Source: Emticicia sp037153985 (GTDB lineage: Bacteria > Bacteroidota > Bacteroidia > Cytophagales > Spirosomataceae). From it: a stretch of 64,000 bases of DNA. This document shows, in pieces, positions 35,328 to 45,124 of this stretch. How positions within the stretch are numbered: position 1 is the stretch's first letter; each line of letters opens with the position of its first letter. The stretch spans positions 124,001 to 188,000 of the forward strand of contig NZ_JBBAYI010000009.1 in the NCBI RefSeq assembly GCF_037153985.1, read 5' to 3'. The translations under genes and the position numbers were made by a program. Under the pieces are notes generated by a model that saw only the letters and a list, made by a program, of their open reading frames with translations, was not told where the DNA came from and searched no databases.

Positions 35328-36380
35328 ATGATTAAAAATCTGCTTTCGGGTATATTTATTGTCTGGTGCTGTGCTATAAGCACAGGTTTATGCCAGAACC
35401 CTGCTAAAAATGGTACTTTCAGAAATCCACTGTTACCAACAGGCCCCGACCCATGGGTGATTCAAAAAAACGGGTATTATTATTACTGTAATACGACTGG
35501 CGTTAATATTACGCTCTGGAAAACAAAAAATCTGGCAGATTTAGCCAGTGCCGAAAAACACGTTGTCTGGACTCCTCCTGCCGGCGAAGTTTATTCGCGT
35601 GAATTGTGGGCCCCTGAACTGCATTTTTTGCAAGGCAAATGGTATATATATGTAGCAGCCGACGACGGTAAAAACGATAACCACAGGGTTTGGGTACTCG
35701 AAAACTCCGACGCTGAACCTACTACGTCTAACTGGACACTCAAAGGCAAGATTACTGACCCAACCGACCGCTGGGCAATTGATATGTCGGTATTTGAAAT
35801 GAATAAAAAACTGTATGTTGTCTGGTCAGGGTGGGATGGAGCCGAAAATGTAAGTCAGAATATCTATATAGCCCAACTAAAGAACCCGTGGACAATTGAA
35901 GGTGCAAGAACAAAAATAGCATCGCCGGTATATGACTGGGAAAAAGTAGGGGCAAGTAATTCGTTACCCGTAGTAAACGAAGGGCCGCAGTTTTTAAGAC
36001 AGTCGCCTAAAAGTAAGAAAGTATTTATTGTATTTTCGGCAAGTGGCTGCTGGGCCGATGGTTATAAACTTGGTTTGCTGGAAGCAAGGGCTGACGCTGA
36101 TTTGATGCAGGCAAGCTCATGGAAGAAATTCCCTGAACCTGTTTTTGTGGCTAATCCTGACGGGGAAGCCTTCGCGCCCGGGCATAACTCATTTTTTCAG
36201 TCGCCGGATGGTAAAGAACACTGGATAATTTATCATGCCAACCCTAAACCTAATCAGGGGTGTGGTAAATTTCGTTCACCACGAATGCAGCCTTTTACTT
36301 GGAAAGCAGACGGAACCCCCGACTTTGGTAAACCTATTGCTTTACAACAAGAAATTAATTTACCTTCGGGGCAGAAATAA
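35328..36380 (+). CDS. Secreted glycoside hydrolase family 43 protein
   Basis: A 350-residue five-bladed beta-propeller glycosidase with a signal peptide (GIFIVWCCAISTGLCQ). The three GH43 acidic residues are in the expected places: Asp in GPDPWVI (catalytic base, near 39), Asp in AIDMSVF (pKa modulator, near 155) and Glu in NEGPQFL (acid, near 220). Family members are mostly arabinofuranosidases and xylosidases; the exact substrate cannot be read from sequence. It converges with a hybrid sensor kinase of a type that often controls polysaccharide use, but no SusC/SusD pair is in the window. Confidence 0.92.
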   Translation: MIKNLLSGIFIVWCCAISTGLCQNPAKNGTFRNPLLPTGPDPWVIQKNGYYYYCNTTGVNITLWKTKNLADLASAEKHVVWTPPAGEVYSRELWAPELHFLQGKWYIYVAADDGKNDNHRVWVLENSDAEPTTSNWTLKGKITDPTDRWAIDMSVFEMNKKLYVVWSGWDGAENVSQNIYIAQLKNPWTIEGARTKIASPVYDWEKVGASNSLPVVNEGPQFLRQSPKSKKVFIVFSASGCWADGYKLGLLEARADADLMQASSWKKFPEPVFVANPDGEAFAPGHNSFFQSPDGKEHWIIYHANPKPNQGCGKFRSPRMQPFTWKADGTPDFGKPIALQQEINLPSGQK

Positions 36381-36390
36381 TAATTTTAAA

Positions 36391-36430
36391 ATAGAAGGAT
36401 GCGCCTACCGACGTAATCGTATCCTTCTAT
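36391..36430. terminator. Bidirectional hairpin between GH43 and the hybrid kinase
   Basis: ATAGAAGGAT (36391-36400) pairs with ATCCTTCTAT (36421-36430) over a 20-base loop with a small inner stem; it overlaps the stop codon of the minus-strand kinase gene. Confidence 0.6.
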
Positions 36431-39400
36431 CGGACAATATCTGATTCTACGGCTTTCTGGATTTTCTTCATAATTAGCTTGGCCCATTTTTCAAGCATGG
36501 CTAACAATAATTCCAGATTAATAGGCTTACTAATGTAGTCGTCCATGCCCGCTCTCAGGCATTCGTCTCTACTTTCCTGTAAGGCGTTGGCCGTCATGGC
36601 TATAATAACGGGCTGATTAATAAGCTGCTCTCTGATACATTCGGTGGCTTTTAATCCGTCCATTTCTGGCATTTGTACATCCATTAGTATTATATCATAT
36701 TCTTTCTGTTTAATAGCTTCCAGTACTTCAAGCCCATTCTCGGCTAGGTCTGCCTCATACCCCAGTTTGCTTAAGATTCTGAGTGCTAATTTCTGGTTCA
36801 TGATGTAATCTTCTGCTACCAGAATATTTATCGGATAATTTACCGCAAACTGATTAGATAACTTCTGGGTATTTTGTGGGTTTGATGTTTTTTCTGTTAT
36901 AACAGGATATTCTTTCGACATAATCTGGTTATGAATATTCCGGCAAAGAATATGCTGCTTGGCAGGCTTGGTTAAAACCGAGCAAAACAAATCGGGGTGT
37001 TCTTTGTAAAAAGTATCTGAGATAGAGCTCAGCAACATAATAGGGAGCTTGGGAGCTAATTTTTTAATAGCTAAGGCCAGTTCAACGCCGTCTATTTCAG
37101 GCATTTGCATATCTGTAATAACAATATCAAACTGGTTGTTCTCCTCAATAATTGTCAGGGCTTCTCTGGGCGAAGGTGTAAGGGTGGGTGTCATTTTCCA
37201 CTGTTCCAATTGCCCTTTAAAAATACTGAGGTTAGTAAGGTTATCATCTACAATAAGTACTTTCTTGTTCTCAAGAATTTCCAGATTAAATGGTAGAGAA
37301 TCTATTTTTATAGCACTAATCTGGGCTTTGATGGTAAACGTAAATACGGTGCCTTTATCGACCTCACTTTTCACACTGATATTGCCACCCATTAATTTGA
37401 TGAGCTTTTCGCTTATTACCAGTCCTAACCCTGTTCCACCATATTTACGGGTAGTAGAAGAATCAACCTGCGAGAAAGCCTTAAACAATTTGTCAATTTT
37501 GTCGGAAGGTATACCAATGCCAGTATCCTTTACATGGAAACCTAGTTCTACTTCACCATTTTTACCAGTATTTGCCAGAAACACCCTGATAAATATTTCA
37601 CCTTTGTTTGTAAATTTAATGGCATTGCCAATAAGATTCAGAAGCACCTGACGTAAACGTAGGTTGTCGCCAACAATGTGCAAAGGAACTTCCCAGTCAA
37701 TCTGATACAATAAATCAATGTTCGATTTAGCTACTTTTTCGGCAAAAATATCAAGCACTTCTTCAATACAATGCCTCAAGTCAAAGTCTTTCACGTCTAG
37801 TTCCATATTTCCAGATTCTATTTTTGAGAAATCCAGAATATCATTTATAACCGTCAGTAAGCCTTCGCCGCAGGTATGTATTGTATCGGTATAAGTTTTC
37901 TGTTCTTCGTTCAGCGGTGTTTCTTCCAGCAGTGAGGTCATACCTATAATACCATTCAAAGGGGTACGGATTTCGTGGCTCATTGTAGCCAGAAAAATAC
38001 TCTTCGCCAGATTTGCTTTCTCGGCCTCCTGTCTGGCTTTTAATTCGTCTTCGGTCGATTGGCGTAGTTGTGATGTACGCATTTCCACCTGTTTTTCGAG
38101 CTTTTCGTTCAATGCTTTTATCTCTCTTACTCGATACCTGTAATAAGCCACAGCAAGGCCAATAATACTGGCACTAAGAAGCAACCTGAACCACCATGTT
38201 TCCCAGAAAGGCGGAAGTACTTTTATGGTAATAAAGGTCCCCTCCTCGTTCCAGACGCCATCGTTATTAGAAGCCTTTACCCTGAATATATATGTGCCGG
38301 CGTCCAGATTCGTATACGTAGCTGTGCGTCTGTCGCCTATGTAGTTCCATTCTTTATCAAAACCTTCGAGCATATAGGCATATTGGTTTTTGCCTGATAA
38401 AACATAGTTTAAGGCCGAAAACTCAAATGTAAAAACAGATTGCTTGTGAGTGAGTACAATAGTTTTAGTTTCTGTAATAGCTTCTGTGAGTGGAGAATTT
38501 TTTTCGCCCAGACGTACACTCTTATTGAATATCTTGAAATCGGTAATATGTACGGGCGGAATATAGGTGTTGTCTTTCATGCTGTCAGGATAAAACGCAT
38601 TGAAACCATCGGGGCCTCCGAAAAACATTTCACCTTTAACAGTAAGATAGGCCGAACGGGGCTTAAATTCGTTTCCCTGAAGCCCATCAGAGATGTCATA
38701 AGCCCTGAACGTTCTGGTTGAGGGTATGTACTTTGTAATGCCACTGTTAGTGCTTATCCAGTAATTACCTTTTTTATCTTTTAAAATGGCATTAATGAGG
38801 TCGTTAGGAAGGCCATCTTTTTCAGTAATTGTCTGGAATTTCAGTGTTTTTTTATTGAGCAGGCATAGGCCATCGGTAGTACCTACCCATAAGAAACCTT
38901 CTTCGGCTTCGGTTATTACCTGAATATTATTGTTGCTAAGGCTGGTTTTGTCTTTGCTGTTATGCACAAAATGTCTGAACTCTTTCGTAGTTTTGTCAAA
39001 AGCATCAAGCCCGTTTTCGGTTCCTACCCATAATATATTGTTATCTTCGTACAAGGCTTTAACGTAGTCAGATGCTACACTGTTAGGATTTTTTGGGTCG
39101 TGCAAGTAGTTGGTAAAGGTATTGTTTTTACGGTCATAATAACTCAACCCACCACTAAGTGTACCTAGCCATACGTTTCCATCTTTTGCTTTTAACATTG
39201 AAAAAACACTCTCTGAAGAAATACTGTGAGTATCTTTCTTATTGGGTAAATGATGAATGAATTTTTTAGTTTTTTTGTCAAATAAATCGAAACCACCCAT
39301 ATAAAGACCCACACCTAACAGGTCTTTTTCGATTTCAATAACCGAAACTACGTAGTCTGAATTGATGCTGTTAGGGTTTGATACCTGTTTTTTATAGGTT

Positions 39401-40590
39401 GTAAATGTGCCAGTTTCTGTATTGAAATAACTCAGCCCGCCACCGTCTGTTCCTAGCCATACATTGCCTTTGTCATCACCAGCAATGGCTAATATACTAC
39501 TGTTTTTTAGTCCATTTTTCGGGGAGCCTTCCTTATATAGAGCGAATTTATTGCCAAATTTGGCATAAAAATTAATACCTCCCGAATAAGTGCCAACCCA
39601 TATATTGCCAATTTCGTCCAGATACATACAGTAAACAGAGTTATTACTCAGTGTACTTTTATCAGTAGGGTCGCTCGTAAAAGTCTGAAAACGATTGGTT
39701 TTAAAATCATAGATGCTGATTCCTCCGTTTTCGGTACCAATCCATAAATTACCGGCTTCATCTTCCATAAACGAAAGAATATCGTCATAGCCAATGCTCG
39801 AGGGGTCTTTTGGGTTATTCCTGAAAGTAGTGAAATTGTTTTCAGTATAACTGAATTTTGAAACACCACCACCCATTGTACCTGCCCAGATATTGTTGTG
39901 CTTGTCGGCGTAAATGGCTTTGATGTAATTTCCTCCGATACTTTTCGGATTTTTCGGGTCATTAAAATACTGTACAAAAGCATTGGTTTCAGGGTCGAAA
40001 CGGTTAAGCCCTTCTTTGGTTGCCAGCCAGAGTTTCCCGAAACTGTCTTCTGTTATTCTCAATATGAAGTCATTGCTCAGGCTATTTGGGTTACCATCCT
40101 GATGCCTGTAAACCTTATAAGAACCGTTAGTAGGGTTAATCAGATATAAACCCTCGGTAGTTCCAAGCCATATTCTTTCCTTTCTATCCTGAAATATATC
40201 CCGAATACTGACCTGCTTATCAGCCGGAAAAAAATGAGTAAAATTATCTTTAGCTCTGTTAAACTTATCCAGCCCATTGGTTGTAGCTACCCATATTGTG
40301 CCTTTATGGTCTTCCAGAATATCATAAAGATAATTATCGTTCAGGCTCAGGGTATCTTCAAACGAATGTTTGTAAACAATAAATTTGTATCCATTATATT
40401 TATTAAGCCCCTCGTCGGTAGCAAACCACATAAAACCTTGTTTGTCTTTTAAAATAGCACTAATATGGCCTTGAGATAGCCCGTCATTGGTTGAAATATG
40501 CCTGAACGAAGGAGTGGGAATTTGCCCAATAACTTGAATTGTGATATTAAATAACAGAAAACAGAAAGACAATAAAGTTTTATACACCAT
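36427..40590 (-). CDS. Hybrid two-component histidine kinase with periplasmic propeller and two receivers
   Basis: A 1,387-residue one-chain sensor. A signal peptide (FCFLLFNITIQVIGQ) is followed by a periplasmic region of Reg_prop repeats (many copies of the NIWVGTYSGG type) forming a two-propeller sensor to about 690, a Y_Y_Y domain, a transmembrane helix near 797-818, a short coiled coil, HisKA with the phosphorylated His in MSHEIRTPLNG (about 872), HATPase with NLIGNAIKF and GTGLGLVIS, then receiver 1 (phospho-Asp in ITDMQMPE, about 1159) and receiver 2 (LMDVQMPE, about 1302). Unlike classical HTCS proteins it lacks a C-terminal AraC domain, so output must go through a separate partner. 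Start codon is ATG. Confidence 0.93.
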   Translation of the reverse strand: MVYKTLLSFCFLLFNITIQVIGQIPTPSFRHISTNDGLSQGHISAILKDKQGFMWFATDEGLNKYNGYKFIVYKHSFEDTLSLNDNYLYDILEDHKGTIWVATTNGLDKFNRAKDNFTHFFPADKQVSIRDIFQDRKERIWLGTTEGLYLINPTNGSYKVYRHQDGNPNSLSNDFILRITEDSFGKLWLATKEGLNRFDPETNAFVQYFNDPKNPKSIGGNYIKAIYADKHNNIWAGTMGGGVSKFSYTENNFTTFRNNPKDPSSIGYDDILSFMEDEAGNLWIGTENGGISIYDFKTNRFQTFTSDPTDKSTLSNNSVYCMYLDEIGNIWVGTYSGGINFYAKFGNKFALYKEGSPKNGLKNSSILAIAGDDKGNVWLGTDGGGLSYFNTETGTFTTYKKQVSNPNSINSDYVVSVIEIEKDLLGVGLYMGGFDLFDKKTKKFIHHLPNKKDTHSISSESVFSMLKAKDGNVWLGTLSGGLSYYDRKNNTFTNYLHDPKNPNSVASDYVKALYEDNNILWVGTENGLDAFDKTTKEFRHFVHNSKDKTSLSNNNIQVITEAEEGFLWVGTTDGLCLLNKKTLKFQTITEKDGLPNDLINAILKDKKGNYWISTNSGITKYIPSTRTFRAYDISDGLQGNEFKPRSAYLTVKGEMFFGGPDGFNAFYPDSMKDNTYIPPVHITDFKIFNKSVRLGEKNSPLTEAITETKTIVLTHKQSVFTFEFSALNYVLSGKNQYAYMLEGFDKEWNYIGDRRTATYTNLDAGTYIFRVKASNNDGVWNEEGTFITIKVLPPFWETWWFRLLLSASIIGLAVAYYRYRVREIKALNEKLEKQVEMRTSQLRQSTEDELKARQEAEKANLAKSIFLATMSHEIRTPLNGIIGMTSLLEETPLNEEQKTYTDTIHTCGEGLLTVINDILDFSKIESGNMELDVKDFDLRHCIEEVLDIFAEKVAKSNIDLLYQIDWEVPLHIVGDNLRLRQVLLNLIGNAIKFTNKGEIFIRVFLANTGKNGEVELGFHVKDTGIGIPSDKIDKLFKAFSQVDSSTTRKYGGTGLGLVISEKLIKLMGGNISVKSEVDKGTVFTFTIKAQISAIKIDSLPFNLEILENKKVLIVDDNLTNLSIFKGQLEQWKMTPTLTPSPREALTIIEENNQFDIVITDMQMPEIDGVELALAIKKLAPKLPIMLLSSISDTFYKEHPDLFCSVLTKPAKQHILCRNIHNQIMSKEYPVITEKTSNPQNTQKLSNQFAVNYPINILVAEDYIMNQKLALRILSKLGYEADLAENGLEVLEAIKQKEYDIILMDVQMPEMDGLKATECIREQLINQPVIIAMTANALQESRDECLRAGMDDYISKPINLELLLAMLEKWAKLIMKKIQKAVESDIVR

Positions 40591-41032
40591 GATAAAGTTT
40601 ATTAGGACTAATCTTAAGATAATGCTATAAATGTATAAGGCAAAGTTGCAGCAAGCATTTCTGACGAATAACTCAACAGGAATGGAAAATAAATAGATTG
40701 TACTTTTTTTATAAAAAATAGCAAAAATAATGCCAATTGATGTAAGAATATTAGAATGACCGATACTGCTAAGAGAAAATTGCGTTTTCTGGGTCTGGTA
40801 AGTATTTGTAATTATTTTTACTTTTTGGCTGCTATTTTAGCGGATAGAAAAAGACATTACGCCCATAATTGCCACATAATTATGAGCAAGATAATGAATT
40901 TAGCATTGTGTTTTGGGTAGGAGAAAAAAGAATAGCTTCATAAAAAATGATTGAAAAATCCTGATTTTGGCTTTAACTATCCTAACACCTGATACCCATC
41001 TGAACATAATTTTGCATGAAAAAACTAACTTT
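40591..41032. other. Divergent intergenic region, 442 bases
   Basis: Holds promoters for both flanks. On the minus strand CAACTTTG (40641-40648) resembles a -7 box for the kinase gene. A plus-strand ATG frame of 54 codons (40756-40920) exists, but its composition is not convincing. TAATTTTG at 41007-41014 is described separately. Confidence 0.4.
41007..41014 (+). promoter_or_regulatory. -7-like box before the small membrane protein gene
   Basis: TAATTTTG matches TAnnTTTG, 19 bases before the ATG at 41033. It also argues against the upstream TTG start at 40967. Confidence 0.45.
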
Positions 41033-41476
41033 ATGTACGAAACCTTTGTAGCTATTCATTCTGTTTTCCGTTGGCTTGTTCTGTTAAGTATAATGTATAC
41101 TATCGGGCGTAGTATCGAAGGATTACTCAGTAAAAGAGCTTATACTAAAACCGATAACATAGCACGCACCATTGCGGGGAGTATTAGCCATACACAGCTA
41201 CTTATAGGCTTTACTTTGTACTTTGTGCTTAGCCCTATTACAGGGTACTTCATAAAAAGTGGCTCAGGTGGAAACCACGAAATATGGTTTTTCGGAATTT
41301 ATCATATTGCTATGATGTTTACCTCAATAGTGGTTATGACCGTCGGAAGCTCTATTGCCAAGCGGGCTACTACCGATAAAGCAAAATTTAAAACTATTGT
41401 TATCTACTTTTCAATAGCCTTGCTACTTATTTTTATGGCAATACCGTGGTTCAGACCATTTATTAGAAATTTTTAA
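41033..41476 (+). CDS. Four-helix membrane protein, unknown function
   Basis: A 147-residue integral membrane protein with four hydrophobic helices (ETFVAIHSVFRWLVLLSIM, TQLLIGFTLYFVLSPITGY, IWFFGIYHIAMMFTSIVVM and IVIYFSIALLLIFMAI). Conserved-looking histidines in helices 1-3 (H9, H51, H83) give it the look of a small cytochrome-b-like protein, but heme binding is a guess. The longer frame from 40967 uses a TTG start that lies ahead of the promoter box, so the ATG at 41033 is preferred. The DUF3817 gene follows after 11 bases, suggesting an operon. Confidence 0.6.
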   Translation: MYETFVAIHSVFRWLVLLSIMYTIGRSIEGLLSKRAYTKTDNIARTIAGSISHTQLLIGFTLYFVLSPITGYFIKSGSGGNHEIWFFGIYHIAMMFTSIVVMTVGSSIAKRATTDKAKFKTIVIYFSIALLLIFMAIPWFRPFIRNF

Positions 41477-41487
41477 CCAAAAATATT

Positions 41488-41793
41488 ATGCTGAATTTAT
41501 TCAAAACTCAAGTGGGACGGCTTCGTATTCTGGCATTTGTTGAAGGTATCTCGTTTCTGGTTCTGCTTTTTATTACTATGCCCCTGAAATATATGTTTCA
41601 TAACCCCGAACCCAACAAAATGTTTGGCCTTGTGCATGGTTTGCTGTTCATTATGTATGTGCTGGCAGTAATACAGGTAAAGATTGAGCAAAACTGGGCC
41701 ATGAAAAAAACTTTTTTAGCTTTGCTGGCCTCTGTTATTCCGTTTGGTACTTTCTGGGCAGATAAAAAACTTTTTCAGAATACAACTGAATAG
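41488..41793 (+). CDS. DUF3817 membrane protein
   Basis: A 101-residue membrane protein matching DUF3817: RLRILAFVEGISFLVLLFI, then MPLKYMFHNPEPNKMFGLVHGLLFIMYVL, then a third helix with LASVIPFGTFWADKKL. The E-G-x-S and H-G signatures and the terminal FGTFWADKKL are characteristic. Function unknown; co-transcribed with the preceding membrane protein gene. Confidence 0.88.
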   Translation: MLNLFKTQVGRLRILAFVEGISFLVLLFITMPLKYMFHNPEPNKMFGLVHGLLFIMYVLAVIQVKIEQNWAMKKTFLALLASVIPFGTFWADKKLFQNTTE

Positions 41794-41960
41794 ATGGTTG
41801 CCTGAATCTGGATTCTGAAAATTAGTGATTATACTACCAATGGTATTTGTTTTTATTTAATTCAGGGTAAAACAAAACAATCATTGTACGTAGCTAATTG
41901 AGGTCATAAGGCTTTTGATGAGATTTTTAGCTTGTTAGAGAAACATTTTAGAAAATAATA

Positions 41961-42905
41961 ATGTATAGTTTAAAAACCTATGCAATTCAATTGGCAGATA
42001 AACACCTCATAAAAACCTATAATGCCGAAACCTATCGGAACAGATTCATAAAGTCGGGCAACAAAACAGAAACCGTGTTGAAATCAGGTTTTGACAAGTT
42101 TTTTATTGTAAGGGTCGAAGACATGATAAGGCTCATGAAATTGCCCGTGCCTCCTGCAAAAACATTAACGCATACATTTATTTACCTTACTGAAGGTGAA
42201 GCCATCATGAAAATAGGTAGCGAAACCTATCGGATTGTTAAAGACGAATGTCTGGTAGTAGCAGCAGGGCAGGTTTTTTCTTTTGATAACCTTGATATTA
42301 ATAAAGGATACCTCTTTAACTTTCATGATGATTTTATCATAGGCAGGTTGGCTAAAAAAGACTTGCTGAAAGATTTTGAATTTTTGAGGGTTTGGGGTAA
42401 CCCCAAAATTACTTTAGGTAGGCAAATTTCAGGCTTTGTAGAGCAATTACTTGAAAGATTACTACGAGATTACTCTGACAATGGTTTAAAAAACACTGAC
42501 CTTCTTCAGTCATATTTGTTGGCTTTGCTTTCTGAAATAAATCTGATTGACAAAGCTACTGCCCGACCGTCATCAATAAAGACAATGGGTATTTCCAACA
42601 GATTCAGAGAGTTGTTGTTTAGCCACATCAGAACCAAACATCTGGTAAGCGACTACGCTTCTTTGTTGAATATTACGGCAAATCATCTGAATAAATCGGT
42701 TAAAGCTGCCACAGGCAAATCGCCTACCAAATGGATTGATGAAACCATTGTATTAGAAGCAAAAGTATTGCTTTATCAAAGCAATTTATCTATCAGCGAA
42801 ATAGCCGCCGAAGTTGGCTTGCTTGACCAATCTTATTTTAGCCGACTTTTTAAAAAATATGAGGGTATCAGCCCTTCTGAATTTCGGAAGGCAATAGGCA
42901 TTTGA
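41961..42905 (+). CDS. AraC-family transcriptional regulator
   Basis: A 314-residue regulator with an N-terminal cupin-like effector domain (about 30-190, containing TFIYLTEGEAIMKIG) and a C-terminal double helix-turn-helix (about 220-314; VSDYASLLNITANHLNKSVKAATG and ISEIAAEVGLLDQSYFSRLFKKYEGISPSEFRK). It stands alone on its strand; its target cannot be inferred, though the upstream membrane pair and the downstream small gene are candidates. Confidence 0.92.
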   Translation: MYSLKTYAIQLADKHLIKTYNAETYRNRFIKSGNKTETVLKSGFDKFFIVRVEDMIRLMKLPVPPAKTLTHTFIYLTEGEAIMKIGSETYRIVKDECLVVAAGQVFSFDNLDINKGYLFNFHDDFIIGRLAKKDLLKDFEFLRVWGNPKITLGRQISGFVEQLLERLLRDYSDNGLKNTDLLQSYLLALLSEINLIDKATARPSSIKTMGISNRFRELLFSHIRTKHLVSDYASLLNITANHLNKSVKAATGKSPTKWIDETIVLEAKVLLYQSNLSISEIAAEVGLLDQSYFSRLFKKYEGISPSEFRKAIGI

Positions 42906-42920
42906 ACGAATATAGTTTAT

Positions 42921-43130
42921 TTAATAAGGGGTGTTGTCGTCGTAACCAATTGAGGAAAAAAACTCAATAACCTTTTCGGTATGTGGTCCTAAATCTTTTC
43001 TCCCTTTCAAAAAATGTTGGAGTAGTAGGCTCGGTAATTCGAGTTTTTCTTCAATTCCACTTAGCGAAAACGTAGGCTCATCTTTTTGTTGCTTCATCAG
43101 AAAAGCACGAAAATTCTTAATATTAGGCAT
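42921..43130 (-). CDS. Small helix-turn-helix-like protein, 69 residues
   Basis: A 69-residue protein whose central part, FSLSGIEEKLELPSLLLQHFLKGRKDLGPHTEKVIEFF, has the helix spacing of a Cro/XRE-type DNA-binding fold, with LPSLLLQHFLKGRK as the recognition-helix candidate. No partner is adjacent. The longest frame starts at a TTG (43160); the ATG at 43130 is preferred. It converges with the AraC gene, leaving a 15-base gap. Identity is uncertain. Confidence 0.5.
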   Translation of the reverse strand: MPNIKNFRAFLMKQQKDEPTFSLSGIEEKLELPSLLLQHFLKGRKDLGPHTEKVIEFFSSIGYDDNTPY

Positions 43131-43242
43131 TACAAGGTAAGGTTTAAGTATTGTTACCAAATATAATTACAAATTCATCGAAAGCCCGAAATAAGCCTGT
43201 TATTTATTTTGCTGGCTATATTAGGGGCATATTAACTTAAAA

Positions 43243-44070
43243 TCATATTTTTCTGGCGGCTATCATCATGTGTGGGCTTAAGGCTAAAAGCGACAAATCG
43301 TTTTCCGTAATGCTTAACAAATCTGTTAAAGCCTGCTTTTTTGAAGCGTCAGCGCGGCTTTCAAAATACTTTTTATCAAGCCACACCAGCCCCTCAACGG
43401 CATAAATATTAATAAATTCGATGCCTGCTTCTTTAAATTCTTCTATCAGTTGTGTGGGTTTATGATAATAAGCTTCGGCTAATGAACCCGGCATACTTGC
43501 CGGAGGTGTATGTATACCCGATAAAAGCTCTCGTTTGCACATATCTAAAAAGCCAGGCTCGTGCATAAAGCCATTGAGTAAACCTGCAATAGTAGAGGCC
43601 GCGTAGTTAATGGCAAAACCAAGTATAATACCGTTTTTCTTTAAAACGCGTTTGGCCTCAATAATGGCTTTGAGTCTTGCCTGTTTGTCTTGCAAATGGT
43701 ATAAAGGTCCATGCAGAATGACAATATCGGCCGACTCATCTGCAAAAGCCAGTTGTTGAGCTTCACCTAATGTGGCTTTAAAAGGTTTTTTAAGGGCGTT
43801 TGCTCGTTTGGTTGCTTGCTTGATATGCTTCGGAACGGGGTCAATTAAATGAACAGTATAGCCAAGTTTAGCTAGCCATTCAGAATAGATACCCGGCCCG
43901 CCACCAACATCCACAACAATGCCTTTACCCGCTTTTGGCAAGTACCTTTGTATAAGGTCTTTATTCCGTTCAAATTCTAGCGGCCCTAAACCAAGCTGTA
44001 ATCTTGCTTCTTCTGAGGTCTGGGTATAAAAATTTTCTATTTCAGGGCTGATAAGTTTTTCGGTGTTCAT
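43243..44070 (-). CDS. SAM-dependent methyltransferase
   Basis: A 275-residue class I methyltransferase with motif I VVDVGGGPGIYSEWLAKLGY near residue 53 and the SAM-binding acidic residue at the end of the next strand (VHLIDPV). The motif II-III region is SADIVILHGPLYHL, then VLKKNGIILGFAINY. This is the Methyltransf_11/25 type; substrate unknown. It is divergent from the universal stress protein gene across a 171-base AT-rich gap. Confidence 0.87.
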   Translation of the reverse strand: MNTEKLISPEIENFYTQTSEEARLQLGLGPLEFERNKDLIQRYLPKAGKGIVVDVGGGPGIYSEWLAKLGYTVHLIDPVPKHIKQATKRANALKKPFKATLGEAQQLAFADESADIVILHGPLYHLQDKQARLKAIIEAKRVLKKNGIILGFAINYAASTIAGLLNGFMHEPGFLDMCKRELLSGIHTPPASMPGSLAEAYYHKPTQLIEEFKEAGIEFINIYAVEGLVWLDKKYFESRADASKKQALTDLLSITENDLSLLALSPHMMIAARKI

Positions 44071-44241
44071 TATAAAAAAATATAAAACTGTAAGGTGCTT
44101 ATTTTGCTTATATATAGTTGACGCTCTGCAAAATTAAAAAATATAAGCCACTAAACTTTATATAGAATTAATATTGAATTGCTATAAGGAGCACAAACTT
44201 TTACTAACTTTATTGATACATAACTTTTAATAAGCAAACCA

Positions 44242-45075
44242 ATGAAAAAAATCGTTATAGCGACTGATTTTTCTGAAAACTCAGATAGCGCGTTAGTATA
44301 TGCTACATTTCTGGCTCAGCAATGGAAAGCCGAATTACTGGTAATTCATGCGTATTTTCCGGTGGTTTCGATTGACCCCAATCTGGCTTATGATACTGTG
44401 GCTCCTTCGACCTTGCAGGAAGAAATGATAAAATCTTTTGAAGAACAACTGGATAAAATAGTAGATTCGCTGAAAGACAAACAAGTTAAAGCGCAAAGAG
44501 AACTTGTAGTAGGTAGTTTGTCGTCAGGCATTGCTGCTTTTGCTAAAGAAAAAAACGCCGACCTGATTGTTGTGGGTAAAACACCAGATACCTCTTTCTT
44601 TAACAGGCTCATCGGGAATACAGCTCTACATGTAGTTGATAACGTGAATATTCCGGTTTTGGTTGTGCCTGTGAATAGCCCTGCACCTTCGTTCAGAAAA
44701 ATTATTTATGGAACTGAACTTGAGTCGGAAGAAAAAGAGGTATTAGCCAAGGTTTTTGAGTGGGCAGATACTTTTAAAGCAAAAGTGGAGCTAATTAAAG
44801 TAAATGTTGATTTTGAACTGGATGTTCAGGATGACAAACAATTGCTAAAAGATATTGAGAAAAATTTTGCTAAGGAGAAGTTTACTTTTTCGACTATTAA
44901 AGCTGAACAGGTAAGCGAGGGATTATTGAATGCGGCGCATACACATAAGGCTGATTTGCTGGTAGTGGCCCGTCATCACCATAGTTTTCTTTCAGAATTG
45001 ATTAATCCGGGAAAATCGAAAACAATTATTAACAAGACAGATATTCCGCTGCTAGTTTATGATATGGGGGAGTAA
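44242..45075 (+). CDS. Tandem universal stress protein (UspA family)
   Basis: A 277-residue protein with two Usp domains. The first (1-143) starts KKIVIATDFSENSDSALVYA and ends with the ATP-binding-type loop LIVVGKTPDTSFFNRLIGNTALHVVDNVNIPVLVVP; the second (about 152-277) is degenerate at its start and lacks a clear G-x-x-G nucleotide loop (ADLLVVARHHHSFLSELINPG). Two-domain Usp proteins are common in Bacteroidota, and the second half often has lost ATP binding. A strong terminator follows. Confidence 0.92.
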   Translation: MKKIVIATDFSENSDSALVYATFLAQQWKAELLVIHAYFPVVSIDPNLAYDTVAPSTLQEEMIKSFEEQLDKIVDSLKDKQVKAQRELVVGSLSSGIAAFAKEKNADLIVVGKTPDTSFFNRLIGNTALHVVDNVNIPVLVVPVNSPAPSFRKIIYGTELESEEKEVLAKVFEWADTFKAKVELIKVNVDFELDVQDDKQLLKDIEKNFAKEKFTFSTIKAEQVSEGLLNAAHTHKADLLVVARHHHSFLSELINPGKSKTIINKTDIPLLVYDMGE

Positions 45076-45086
45076 TGAGTAGAAAA

Positions 45087-45119
45087 ACAAAAAACACGCT
45101 TTCATAGCGTGTTTTTTGT
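45087..45119. terminator. Bidirectional terminator after the universal stress protein gene
   Basis: A 14-bp perfect stem (45087-45100 with 45106-45119) around TTCAT with T-runs on both sides serves the usp gene on the plus strand and the tRNA on the minus strand. Confidence 0.85.
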
Positions 45120-45124
45120 TTTAG

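Noticed and set aside
40756..40920. Plus-strand 54-codon frame with a hydrophobic stretch in the kinase upstream region
   Set aside because: Weak composition, no promoter or terminator, and it lies in a divergent promoter region; kept only as a note.
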